Under the pieces are notes generated by a model, which was given only the letters and a program-made list of their open reading frames with translations, searched no databases and was not told the origin of the DNA. From NCBI RefSeq assembly GCF_946477055.1, contig NZ_CAMKXG010000112.1:1-10878 (forward strand): a DNA stretch of 10,878 nt, read 5' to 3'. The position numbers and the translations under genes were made by a program. This stretch comes from Lonsdalea britannica (lineage in GTDB: Bacteria > Pseudomonadota > Gammaproteobacteria > Enterobacterales > Enterobacteriaceae). Below are positions 1 through 6,268 of this stretch, one piece after another. Positions within the stretch are counted from its first letter, which is position 1, and each line of letters begins with the position of its first letter.

Positions 1-261
1 GAGACGTTCCCCGGTCGTTTCTCGACGTTGCTGACGCTGGCGTTCTCCGCCAAGGAGAGTTTGTACAAGGCGCTGTATCCGCAGGTGAAACACTATTTTG
101 ATTTTCTGGATGTCAAACTTGTGACGCTGGATAACGTCCGGCACACCTTCACTCTGGAACTGTTGTGCGACCTGTCGCCCGACTTCCCGAGGGGGCGGCG
201 CTTTAGCGGGACGTATCAGCTGCGAGAGCAGGATGTGATCACGTTTATTTATCACCAATAA
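1..261 (+). CDS. 4'-phosphopantetheinyl transferase, EntD/Sfp type (3' part only)
   Basis: The reading frame is open from the first base of the window, so this is the C-terminal 86 residues of a gene that begins outside it. The segment FSAKESLYKALYP (KES at bases 52-60) is the hallmark motif of Sfp/EntD-type phosphopantetheinyl transferases. In that family the Lys and Glu contribute to coenzyme A and magnesium binding. These enzymes move the phosphopantetheine arm of CoA onto a serine of carrier proteins in siderophore, non-ribosomal peptide or polyketide synthesis. The position of the motif, followed by about 65 residues, fits the usual C-terminal end of EntD-size proteins (about 200-250 residues). 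A short-chain dehydrogenase follows 31 bases downstream on the same strand, so the two are probably co-transcribed. Which carrier protein it serves cannot be told from this fragment. The family call is confident; calling it EntD itself is not. Confidence 0.85.
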   Translation, partial: ETFPGRFSTLLTLAFSAKESLYKALYPQVKHYFDFLDVKLVTLDNVRHTFTLELLCDLSPDFPRGRRFSGTYQLREQDVITFIYHQ

Positions 262-292
262 TGGATAACGGCACGCTCGAAGGAAGTCGACG

Positions 293-1045
293 ATGAAGAT
301 GACGGGGAACACGTTGCTGATCACTGGCGGTGGCTCTGGGATAGGTCGCGGACTGGCGGAAGCCTTTCATCGCGCGGGCAACCAGATCGTCATTGCCGGG
401 CGCGACGTCTCCCGTCTGCGCGAGGTCGCCTCTGCCCATCCGGGCATGGCGTATCTCGCGCTTGACCAGCGTTCTCCGGACGGCGTGGCGGCTTTCGTCC
501 AGCAGCTGACGGCGCGTTTTCCCACGTTGAATGGCGTGATCAATAACGCAGGAATCCAGCGGCAGGAAAACGTGACCGAACGTGACTGGCAGACGGTGCA
601 GGAGACGGTTTCCACCAATCTGTTGGGGCCGATTTATCTGACCACCGCCTTGTTGCCGCATCTGCTCCAGCAACCCCGTGCGGCGATCCTTAACGTGACG
701 TCCGAACTGGCGTTTCTGCCGCAGGCGGCCACGCCAACGTACTGCGCGAGTAAAGCCGCGCTGCACTCTTATACGCAATCGCTGCGTTTTCAGCTGCGCG
801 ATAGCGCGGTGCAGGTCATAGAGGTGATACCGCCTTGGGTGCAGACAGGTTTGCAGGGTGAGCAAGGGCACGATCCGCGGGCAATGCCGTTGGACGCGTT
901 TATCAATGAGACGATGGCATTGTTGCAGGCGAATTCCGAGTCAGAGGAGATTGTCGTCGCGCGGGCTCGTCCGCTGCGTGACGCGCCGCGCAGTGAGGAC
1001 TACGACGCGTTGCTTCAGGCTTTCAATTCGCCAGAGGCGGAATGA
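293..1045 (+). CDS. short-chain dehydrogenase/reductase (SDR family, DltE-like)
   Basis: A 250-residue classical SDR with all expected landmarks. TGGGSGIG at residues 11-18 is the Rossmann nucleotide-binding loop and NNAG at 84-87 is the structural motif. The catalytic tetrad is N109, S137, Y150 and K154 (Y-C-A-S-K). Arg37 after the second strand (AGRD) would suit NADP(H), which is an inference. Length is typical for a single-domain SDR, and the C-terminal part after the PPWVQTGL segment resembles DltE-like oxidoreductases; the substrate cannot be named. The ATG at 293 has a good ribosome site, AAGGAAG at 280-286, six bases upstream; a second in-frame ATG at 299 is a weaker option. It lies 31 bases after the phosphopantetheinyl transferase, so a shared transcript is likely, and a terminator follows at 1079-1110. 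An accessory role in a carrier-protein pathway is possible but not shown. Confidence 0.9.
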   Translation: MKMTGNTLLITGGGSGIGRGLAEAFHRAGNQIVIAGRDVSRLREVASAHPGMAYLALDQRSPDGVAAFVQQLTARFPTLNGVINNAGIQRQENVTERDWQTVQETVSTNLLGPIYLTTALLPHLLQQPRAAILNVTSELAFLPQAATPTYCASKAALHSYTQSLRFQLRDSAVQVIEVIPPWVQTGLQGEQGHDPRAMPLDAFINETMALLQANSESEEIVVARARPLRDAPRSEDYDALLQAFNSPEAE

Positions 1046-1078
1046 CCTCGCGAAAGCCGTTATTCGAAAAATAGATGC

Positions 1079-1110
1079 AAAACAGGCGGAACTTCGGTTC
1101 CGCCTGTTTT
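1079..1110. terminator. intrinsic terminator, probably bidirectional
   Basis: A 14-bp perfect stem (1079-1092 with 1097-1110) closed by a TTCG tetraloop, with the 3' arm running into seven consecutive Ts (1107-1113). On the plus strand it ends the phosphopantetheinyl transferase/SDR unit 33 bases past the SDR stop. The 5' arm begins with four As, so the minus-strand transcript also leaves the hairpin into a short U run. It lies 58 bases beyond the stop of the LivF-type gene and probably terminates the converging importer operon too. Confidence 0.9.
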
Positions 1111-1167
1111 TTTAGTGAATGCTCACTTACTTTATGAGCCTTACATCATCAGCCTGTTTCAGGAACG

Positions 1168-1887
1168 TTACGCGGCGCGTCCGCCCAAATACAGCTCTCG
1201 CATACGTGGATCGTTGAGCAGCTCGCTGGCGTTGCCTGTCAGTGCGACTTTTCCCAACGCCAGCACATAGGCCCGGTCTGAGATATGCAGGGCTTCCATG
1301 GCATTCTGTTCCACCATCAATATCGCCACGTTCTCTTCCCGACGAATCGCCTGAATAGCGTCGAAGACATCCGTCAGCATTTTGGGCGAGAGCCCGGCGG
1401 AAGGCTCGTCCAGCAGCAGGGTTGCGGGCCGGGGCATCAGGGCGCGAGTCAGCGCCAATATCTGACGCTCCCCGCCGGAAAGCGCCGATGCCGTTGCGCG
1501 CCATTTCTTGCGCAGCAGCGGATAGCGTTCGCACAGCTCTTCCATTCGCTGTCGGCGCTGTCTGTCCGGCAGAAACTGACCGCCGGTTTGCAAATTTTCT
1601 TTGATAGTCAGGTTGTTGAAGACGTTGTCCGTCTGGGGCACAAAGCCAAGTGAGCACTCACGAACTTTGCGATGGATCGGGATTCTGCCCACGTCGCGAT
1701 CGTCCAACAGAATCTGCCCGCCGCGTGGCGTCAGGTAGCCCGCGATGCATTTCAACAAGGTTGACTTACCACAGCCGTTGGGGCCGAGCAGCGTGACAAT
1801 TTCCGCGTTATCCACCTGCAGGGAGATGCCCTGAAGGATATCGATGCCGGGGGTATAGCCAGCCACGACGTCGTGCAACGTAATCAT
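1168..1887 (-). CDS. ABC transporter ATP-binding protein, LivF type (HAAT family)
   Basis: The second ATPase subunit of a branched-chain/hydrophobic amino acid type (HAAT) importer, 239 residues, close to the 237 of E. coli LivF. Visible motifs are Walker A GPNGCGKST (35-43), the Q-loop glutamine Q85, signature LSGGE (136-140) and Walker B LLLDEPS (157-163) with catalytic E161. The switch histidine is replaced by Gln in the segment MVEQN, which is normal for LivF proteins. It would act on the cytoplasmic face as a heterodimer with the LivG-type subunit. Its ATG overlaps the upstream stop codon in an ATGA (1884-1887) and has an AGGAGG site at 1892-1897, four bases away, so translation is probably coupled. 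It is the last gene of the five-gene operon. Family assignment is very secure; the transported substrate is unknown, so no liv symbol is given. Confidence 0.95.
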   Translation of the reverse strand: MITLHDVVAGYTPGIDILQGISLQVDNAEIVTLLGPNGCGKSTLLKCIAGYLTPRGGQILLDDRDVGRIPIHRKVRECSLGFVPQTDNVFNNLTIKENLQTGGQFLPDRQRRQRMEELCERYPLLRKKWRATASALSGGERQILALTRALMPRPATLLLDEPSAGLSPKMLTDVFDAIQAIRREENVAILMVEQNAMEALHISDRAYVLALGKVALTGNASELLNDPRMRELYLGGRAA

Positions 1888-2663
1888 ACGGCCTCCTGTT
1901 GAGTCTGGGCGCTGCGGCCTAGATAAGCGTCCAGCACCAGCTGATTATTCGCCAACTCATCTGGATGGCAACTGGCGACGATGTGCCCGCGATCCAGTAC
2001 GATACAGCGCTGGCACAGCTCGCGAATGAAGTGCATATCATGTTCGATAATCACCAGCGACAGCCCCTCGCGATTCAAACGCAGTAGCGTTTCCACAATA
2101 TCCCGTCGCAGGTTGGGGTGAACGCCGGCCATCGGCTCGTCCAGCATCAGAATCTGCGGATCGCCCATCAGCGCACAGGCGATGCCCAGCAGCTTTTTTT
2201 GACCGCCGGACAGCGCTGCGGCGGGCAGGTCGCGCACGGGATTAAGCAACAGTGCGTCAATCAACGCCTGCGCTTTGGCGCGGTCTGCCTGTTCGGCGCG
2301 TCGAGTCGCCGGTAGCGACAGCAGACTGCTCCAGAAACCGTGATGCCGCGTGCCCGCCGTCATCACCACTTCCATCACCGTCATTTTTTGCGGCATAGCG
2401 GGGAGCTGGAAAGTGCGTGCAACACCGGACTGAATGATGCGATGCGTCGGCAACTTATCGATACGTTGGCCAGCGACGCGAATGGCGCCGCCATCTATCG
2501 GGGTGAATCCTGAAATCGCATTCAGCAGCGTACTTTTTCCTGACCCATTGGGTCCCAGCAGACCGAGGATCTCTCCTCGATGCAGTGTGACGTTGACGTC
2601 CTTCAGTACGCGGTTACCGCCGAAGGCTTTGCTGACATTCTCGATCTGCATCAGTGGCGTCAT
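1884..2663 (-). CDS. ABC transporter ATP-binding protein, LivG type (HAAT family)
   Basis: First ATPase subunit of the HAAT importer, 259 residues (E. coli LivG is 255). Motifs in order are Walker A GPNGSGKST (37-45), Q-loop Q86 in the ARTFQ segment typical of LivG, signature LSGGQ (151-155), Walker B ILMLDEP (171-177) with E176, and switch H208 in VIIEHDM. The insertion after the Q-loop (about residues 103-128) is the usual LivG feature. The C-terminus has the conserved DAYLG ending followed by a short polar tail. It powers transport together with the LivF-type subunit at the inner membrane. Start ATG at 2661-2663 overlaps the LivM-type stop by four bases (ATGA), with AGGAAGA at 2671-2677 as a somewhat distant ribosome site, suggesting coupled translation. 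It overlaps the LivF-type gene in the same way at the other end. Confidence 0.95.
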   Translation of the reverse strand: MTPLMQIENVSKAFGGNRVLKDVNVTLHRGEILGLLGPNGSGKSTLLNAISGFTPIDGGAIRVAGQRIDKLPTHRIIQSGVARTFQLPAMPQKMTVMEVVMTAGTRHHGFWSSLLSLPATRRAEQADRAKAQALIDALLLNPVRDLPAAALSGGQKKLLGIACALMGDPQILMLDEPMAGVHPNLRRDIVETLLRLNREGLSLVIIEHDMHFIRELCQRCIVLDRGHIVASCHPDELANNQLVLDAYLGRSAQTQQEAV

Positions 2664-3550
2664 GACGGCATCTTCCTTAATTTTTCAGGCAGCAATCCGC
2701 CGGAACGCCACAACAGGCAGGCCAGCAGAATAACGCCGACCGTGCCCAGACGCAGCGCGCCGGTGATATCGGAACCGATATTGAACAGGTCTTTGGCGAA
2801 AGGAATGAAGGTATACAGGCATTCGACGACCAGAACGCCCAAGAGCACGCCCGCGACATTGCCGATACCGCCGATCATCACCATGCTCCAGATCAGGAAG
2901 GTTTCGGAGGGCAGAAGGTAATCGGGGCTGACGTAGCTGGTGTAATAGGCCATCAGGATCCCCGCGGCGGTGGCGATCGCCGCGCTGCACATCAGCGTGC
3001 GGCATTTCAGCCATTGCAGGTGATAGCCCATGCATGTCGCCAGCTGAGGCTGTTCGCGCATCAGGCGTAGCGCCCGCCCGAAGCGGCTTTTACCCAGCCG
3101 ATGCGAGAGCAGCGCCACCAGCGCGACGGCTAACAGGATCACCACGGCGAAAACCAGCCCGTCTCCCTGCGTGGAGCCGGTGGACCACAGCGGGACGATG
3201 TTGCCCAGCCCTTGCGCGCCGCCGGTCAGCTGGTCTTCATTGATCGCGATCGTGCGAATGATCTCGGCGACGGCCAGTGTGGCAATCCCCCAGTAATCCG
3301 CCGCCAGCTGGCGACCCAGCACCGACATGCCTGCGCCGATGAGCATGGAAAGCGCCATGCCGAACGCGCTGGCTTCGACAAAGGAAAGCCCCAGTCGGGC
3401 GCCAATTCCGGCGGAGTAAGCGCCGATACCGACAAAGGCGATATGGCCGAAATTCAACAGTCCGGCGTAGCCCGCCTGAATGTTCAGCGCGAGCGCAATC
3501 AGGGCGTAGATGCCGGTGATGCTAATAAGGTGGAGCAGGAAATCAGACAC
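2660..3550 (-). CDS. ABC transporter permease, LivM type (HAAT family)
   Basis: A polytopic inner-membrane permease of 296 residues. The diagnostic LivM segment lies near the N-terminus (ALNIQAGYAGLLNFGHIAF, about residues 22-40), and the cytoplasmic coupling loop is around RLMREQPQLATCMGY. E. coli LivM is much longer (425 residues), but many HAAT LivM proteins have about this length. I chose the GTG at 3548-3550 rather than any upstream in-frame start. It is preceded by GGGAGG at 3558-3563, it starts a sensible protein (SDFLLHLI...), and the upstream extension is Cys/Ser/Arg-rich out-of-frame sequence of the preceding gene. With that start it overlaps the LivH-type gene by eight bases and the LivG-type gene by four. 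It would pair with the LivH-type permease to form the channel. Confidence 0.92.
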   Translation of the reverse strand: MSDFLLHLISITGIYALIALALNIQAGYAGLLNFGHIAFVGIGAYSAGIGARLGLSFVEASAFGMALSMLIGAGMSVLGRQLAADYWGIATLAVAEIIRTIAINEDQLTGGAQGLGNIVPLWSTGSTQGDGLVFAVVILLAVALVALLSHRLGKSRFGRALRLMREQPQLATCMGYHLQWLKCRTLMCSAAIATAAGILMAYYTSYVSPDYLLPSETFLIWSMVMIGGIGNVAGVLLGVLVVECLYTFIPFAKDLFNIGSDITGALRLGTVGVILLACLLWRSGGLLPEKLRKMPS

Positions 3551-4436
3551 GGCGCACCTCCCGGTTAAACAGGCCGTAAGGACGCAGCAGCAGCGCCAGC
3601 AGCAGAATGACGAACGACGCCGCATTGATGTAGGTGACGGGGATGAACACCAGTTCACTGCCGAATAGCCAGCCGAAGTCGAGGTTAGTGACCAGCGTTT
3701 CGGTAGCCGCAATCAGCAGCGCGCCGAAGACGGCGCCTAGCGGATTACCCAGCCCGCCCAGAATGGCGGCGGCCAGAATCGGCAGCAGCAGATCGCTGCC
3801 CTGATTAACATAGGCACTGGAGTTAAGCGCCAGCATGGAGCCGCCGAGTCCTGCCAGCGTACCGGCGATGAAATTGACGGTATGCACCAGCGCATCGGCG
3901 TTCAGGCCCGATGCGGCGGCCAGATCGCGGTTGCTCGCCAGAGCCCGAATGGAGCGTCCGAGCGAGGTATAAAACAGCAGCGCGCCGAAGGCGACCAGCA
4001 ACACCATTGTGACGCCGAGCGTCCACAGCTGGTTACGGGAGACGAAGCTATCAGCCAGCGAGAGCGTCGGACTGAGCGGGAGGTTGTAGCTGACGGGCGA
4101 CGATCCGGCGATCCCCAGAATCAGGGCGATCAGGATCATCGACACAGCCAGCGATCCGATCATGGCGCTTGCCGGACCGGACTGCGCCAGGCGACGAAAG
4201 ATCCCATGGTGCAGCAGCGTCGCCATCGCACCGGTCAGTACGCTGGCGAGCAGGATAGCCAGCAGGAACGGACAGCCGATCCGCAGCAGCGCGGCCGTCA
4301 TGAAGGAACCCACCATCGCATATTGCACGTGCGCCACATTGGCGAATCGTACCAGTCCGTAGACCAGACTGAGACCGAGCGCGATGGGCGCAAGGTCCGC
4401 AGTGCGGAGCAAGGTATCGAGAATGAACTGAAGCAT
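3543..4436 (-). CDS. ABC transporter permease, LivH type (HAAT family)
   Basis: A 297-residue membrane protein with about eight hydrophobic segments and the LivH signature near the N-terminus (GLSLVYGLVRFANVAHVQYA, where family members usually have N-x-A-H-G). The coupling loop RALASNRDLAAASGLNADAL and the glycine-rich ILGGLGNPLGAVFGA segment are also typical. An in-frame ATG at 4473-4475 would add 13 residues. I prefer 4434-4436 because AGGAAGAG (4440-4447) sits at the right distance and the first residues MLQFILDTLL match how LivH proteins begin. It starts 45 bases after the binding-protein stop; a short hairpin occupies that gap. The end overlaps the LivM-type start by eight bases. Role: one half of the translocation channel in the inner membrane. 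Asn-Val-Ala-His-Val in place of the common N-x-A-H-G is a mild deviation. Confidence 0.93.
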   Translation of the reverse strand: MLQFILDTLLRTADLAPIALGLSLVYGLVRFANVAHVQYAMVGSFMTAALLRIGCPFLLAILLASVLTGAMATLLHHGIFRRLAQSGPASAMIGSLAVSMILIALILGIAGSSPVSYNLPLSPTLSLADSFVSRNQLWTLGVTMVLLVAFGALLFYTSLGRSIRALASNRDLAAASGLNADALVHTVNFIAGTLAGLGGSMLALNSSAYVNQGSDLLLPILAAAILGGLGNPLGAVFGALLIAATETLVTNLDFGWLFGSELVFIPVTYINAASFVILLLALLLRPYGLFNREVRRV

Positions 4437-4459
4437 AGACTCTTCCTGAAAGGGAACCG

Positions 4460-4473
4460 GGGCGCGAACGCCC
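4460..4473 (-). other. intercistronic stem-loop between binding protein and permease genes
   Basis: On the minus strand GGGCG-TTCG-CGCCC forms a 5-bp GC stem with a stable UUCG loop, 8 bases past the binding-protein stop codon. There is no U run, so it is not an intrinsic terminator. Hairpins here often protect upstream mRNA from 3' exonucleases and favour high binding-protein levels over permease levels; applying that to this locus is inference. Confidence 0.5.
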
Positions 4474-4481
4474 ACTACCGC

Positions 4482-5594
4482 TTAGCGCAGTTCCTGAATA
4501 CCGTTGACGACTTTGACTTTCTTATACGGCTGCGTTTGGCGCTGATTATCGGCGCCGAGATTCAATGGTCCGGTTACGCCGTCAAAATGCGGCGCGATGC
4601 TCTGCATGGCTGCCTGCAGTGCCGCCGGGTCGGCGTTGCCCGCTTTGTTGATCGCGGCGGCGGCCAGCGTGATGCTGTCGTAGGCATAGCTGCTGTAGGC
4701 GGACTGCGGAGCGGTGCCATAACGCTGTTTAAACCGGTCAATGTAACCTTGTCCCTGATCGCCAGTACCGGCGACTTCCATCCCCACACGACCTTCGATG
4801 TACTCTGCCGGTGTGTTGGCGGTGCTCATGGTCAGATACATGCCGTACCACAGCGTTTTGTTCAGACCCAGCTCATAGGATTCGCGGTTTAGCACCACCG
4901 CATCCTGACCGTAGGTGGTGTAGACGTAGGCGTCAGGCTTGACGCGGGAGAGCTGGCTCAGCTCGCGGCGGTAGGACGACTGGCCGCCGGTGTAGAGCAT
5001 TTTGGCGACGACTTTGCCGCCCAGCGCCTGAAAATCTTTATTGAACTGATCCAGCATGCTCTGGCCGTAGGCGCCGTTGGGGGCGACAAACGCCACTTTG
5101 CGGTAGCCCATTTCATATACGTCTTTGGCGGAGAATCGCGTCGCCAGGTCGGCCAGGCCGATCACGCTATAGGAGTATTTACCCACGTTGCGCATATCGG
5201 TGCTTGAGGAGGTGATGTTGATATGAACGCGCTGATTTTTCACCAGATATTGCCCGACGGGGATGGTCACGCTGGACGAGAACTCCCCGGCGACCAGCGG
5301 CACGTTGTTGACCTGCGTCAGTTTGCGTACGGCATCAAGCGCGGTGACCGGACTACCCGCGGAATCTTCAATAATCACGGCCAGTTTCTGACCGTTAACG
5401 CCGCCGTTCGCGTTGACTTGATCCACGGCTAATTCGATTCCCCGACGCATGTCTTCGCCGATGGTGGCGCTGACGCCGGTCAGCGGCAGAATAGCGCCGA
5501 CGTTCACATCCGCCTGTGCGGGCAGGGTTGCGCCGAAGAGTGCGCCGCCGAGCAGCGCTGAAGCTAAGAAAGCCTGACGAAAATGCACGGTCAT
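4482..5594 (-). CDS. periplasmic substrate-binding protein of HAAT-family ABC importer (LivK-like)
   Basis: A 370-residue type I periplasmic binding protein (Peripla_BP_6/LIVBP family) and the first gene of the importer operon. Residues 1-28 form a Sec signal peptide: a hydrophobic core followed by LPAQA, with cleavage expected after A28. The mature protein opens with VNVGAILPLTG, the standard first strand. The family's ligand-contact regions are visible as GEFSSSVT (103-110) and NITSSSTDM (126-134), followed by the SYSVIGLADL and AFVAPNGAYGQS segments. The exact side chains that would fix the substrate cannot be assigned, so branched-chain amino acids, other amino acids, amides and small carboxylates all remain possible. 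It is not a urea (UrtA) system, because the permeases lack UrtB-type length. Start ATG has AGGAGA (5602-5607) seven bases upstream. A predicted sigma-54 promoter lies about 180 bases upstream. Confidence 0.93.
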   Translation of the reverse strand: MTVHFRQAFLASALLGGALFGATLPAQADVNVGAILPLTGVSATIGEDMRRGIELAVDQVNANGGVNGQKLAVIIEDSAGSPVTALDAVRKLTQVNNVPLVAGEFSSSVTIPVGQYLVKNQRVHINITSSSTDMRNVGKYSYSVIGLADLATRFSAKDVYEMGYRKVAFVAPNGAYGQSMLDQFNKDFQALGGKVVAKMLYTGGQSSYRRELSQLSRVKPDAYVYTTYGQDAVVLNRESYELGLNKTLWYGMYLTMSTANTPAEYIEGRVGMEVAGTGDQGQGYIDRFKQRYGTAPQSAYSSYAYDSITLAAAAINKAGNADPAALQAAMQSIAPHFDGVTGPLNLGADNQRQTQPYKKVKVVNGIQELR

Positions 5595-5719
5595 ACCTGT
5601 TTCTCCTGGTCGGAATCATCAATAAGGCGGAGCTGTTGTGGGCTTCATCCCTGGCGTTGTTATTAATATTCGAGACTGCCACCGTCAGGGCGGAACACCC
5701 CGCAATCCGGGGCTTCACC

Positions 5720-5755
5720 AAGTGAATGACAAAGTGAATGATGAAGTGAATACAC
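5720..5755. repeat. three tandem 12-bp direct repeats, candidate operator array
   Basis: Three exact-length units start at 5720, 5732 and 5744, each beginning AAGTGAAT (plus strand); the ninth base is G, G and A. The array is bounded by reversed copies of the core: TTCAC at 5714-5718 makes TTCAC-CAA-GTGAA with unit 1, and CACTT at 5753-5757 makes AAGTG-AATA-CACTT with unit 3. It lies in the divergent intergenic region and, for the importer operon, just downstream of the predicted sigma-54 start site (about 5762). A repressor array there could block transcription. The regulator bound is unknown; the divergent GntR/FCD protein is the obvious candidate. Confidence 0.7.
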
Positions 5756-5772
5756 TTTGCCAGAAACGTTGC

Positions 5773-5788
5773 AGCAATTGCTATGCCA
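5773..5788 (-). promoter_or_regulatory. predicted sigma-54 (RpoN) -24/-12 promoter of the importer operon
   Basis: On the minus strand the sequence reads TGGCATAGCAATTGCT. It matches the consensus TGGCAYR-N4-TTGCW at every defined position and has the invariant GG-N10-GC spacing (GG at 5787-5786, GC at 5775-5774). It points toward the binding-protein gene and predicts a start near 5762 with a leader of about 168 bases. The leader includes the tandem repeat and a small hairpin (5698-5702 with 5708-5712). No convincing sigma-70 pair was seen for this operon. Sigma-54 control is common for nitrogen-limitation transport genes in enterobacteria. Confidence 0.7.
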
Positions 5789-5975
5789 CCCCGGTCAAAA
5801 AACGTTCTTTAGCGGGAAAGTGGGAGGCCATTTTTTCTGTCGGTTAACTAATATTTATAGTAATAACAAGGAGTCACGTTATAAGTTCAACCATTGAAAA
5901 CGCGACTTTTATTATTTATACGGAATACGAATAGATAATAAATAGATGGAATAAAACCACTGTTTTGTACGAAAT

Positions 5976-5992
5976 TGCTTCAGGTTGGTGCA
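5976..5992. promoter_or_regulatory. NtrC-like 17-bp dyad (candidate enhancer)
   Basis: TGCTTCAGGTTGGTGCA has the 17-bp geometry of NtrC sites (TGCACC-N5-GGTGCA). The right half is perfect and the left half matches four of six bases. A second partial right half, TGTGCA, lies 20 bp further on (6007-6012), two helical turns away on the same face. The dyad is about 220 bases upstream of the predicted sigma-54 start, a usual enhancer distance. One degenerate match alone is weak evidence; the combination with the -24/-12 element makes it worth listing. Confidence 0.4.
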
Positions 5993-6268
5993 TGTAGATT
6001 CACCGTTGTGCAAGATTTCATTGTTTTATCATTATCGCCTTATTTTCTTTTTCTCGTTATTAACAAGGTTGGGATTGTATTTTCATTCTTGGTTTTAGGT
6101 GTGGATAGAAGTGTATGCACATCGTCGTTGTGTTATGAATTCAGGCATGTTATCAATTTAATTAAGCTCATTTACGCCGTACTTAATAGGGCGCTCATCC
6201 CCCCGAATACGGCAATGAATCATTAAAATCCCGTGCCAACCCCGTGTCGGCTGTCGAGAGGAAATAAC

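Larger units (their letters stand above)
5595..6268. other. long divergent intergenic control region, no gene
   Basis: No credible protein gene was found in these 674 bases. The part near the importer operon (5595-5835) holds the leader, the 12-bp repeats and the sigma-54 promoter. From about 5835 to 6230 the composition turns strongly AT-rich, unlike the flanking genes, with runs such as ATTATTTATA. Such DNA is often bendable and a target for nucleoid proteins, and could serve enhancer looping; that is inference. A small dyad TTCAA-CCA-TTGAA lies at 5886-5898. A weak sigma-70-like pair (TTGTGT at 6129-6134, TATCAA at 6152-6157, 17-base spacer) could drive the GntR gene but is far from consensus. 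Confidence 0.6.

Noticed and set aside
3882..4892. Long plus-strand open frame (336 codons) opposite the LivH-type and binding-protein genes
   Set aside because: It spans two confidently identified genes on the other strand, is rich in Gln, Arg and His as antisense frames of GC-rich genes are, and resembles no family.
1168..5594. Urea transporter (UrtABCDE) as identity of the importer
   Set aside because: The gene order would fit, but UrtB is far longer than the 297-residue LivH-type permease here and no urease or urea-related gene is nearby.
5720..5755. The 12-bp repeats as ArgR boxes or a CRISPR-like array
   Set aside because: ArgR boxes are inverted TGAAT/ATTCA pairs, whereas these are direct repeats; the units are far too short and contiguous for CRISPR.
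5963..5974. TTTTGTACGAAA as a GntR/FadR operator
   Set aside because: It has a GTAC core and T/A flanks, but lacks the spaced GT-N-AC layout of FadR-type sites and is a single short match in AT-rich DNA.
5975..6226. Small hydrophobic open frame (83 codons) in the AT-rich intergenic region
   Set aside because: It begins with TTG, has no ribosome site upstream, and its hydrophobicity is what AT-rich DNA gives by chance. It also covers the NtrC-like dyad.
6233..6268. Earlier GTG start for the GntR-type regulator
   Set aside because: No ribosome site, whereas GAGAGGA lies six bases before the GTG at 6269; the extra residues lie outside the winged-helix domain.
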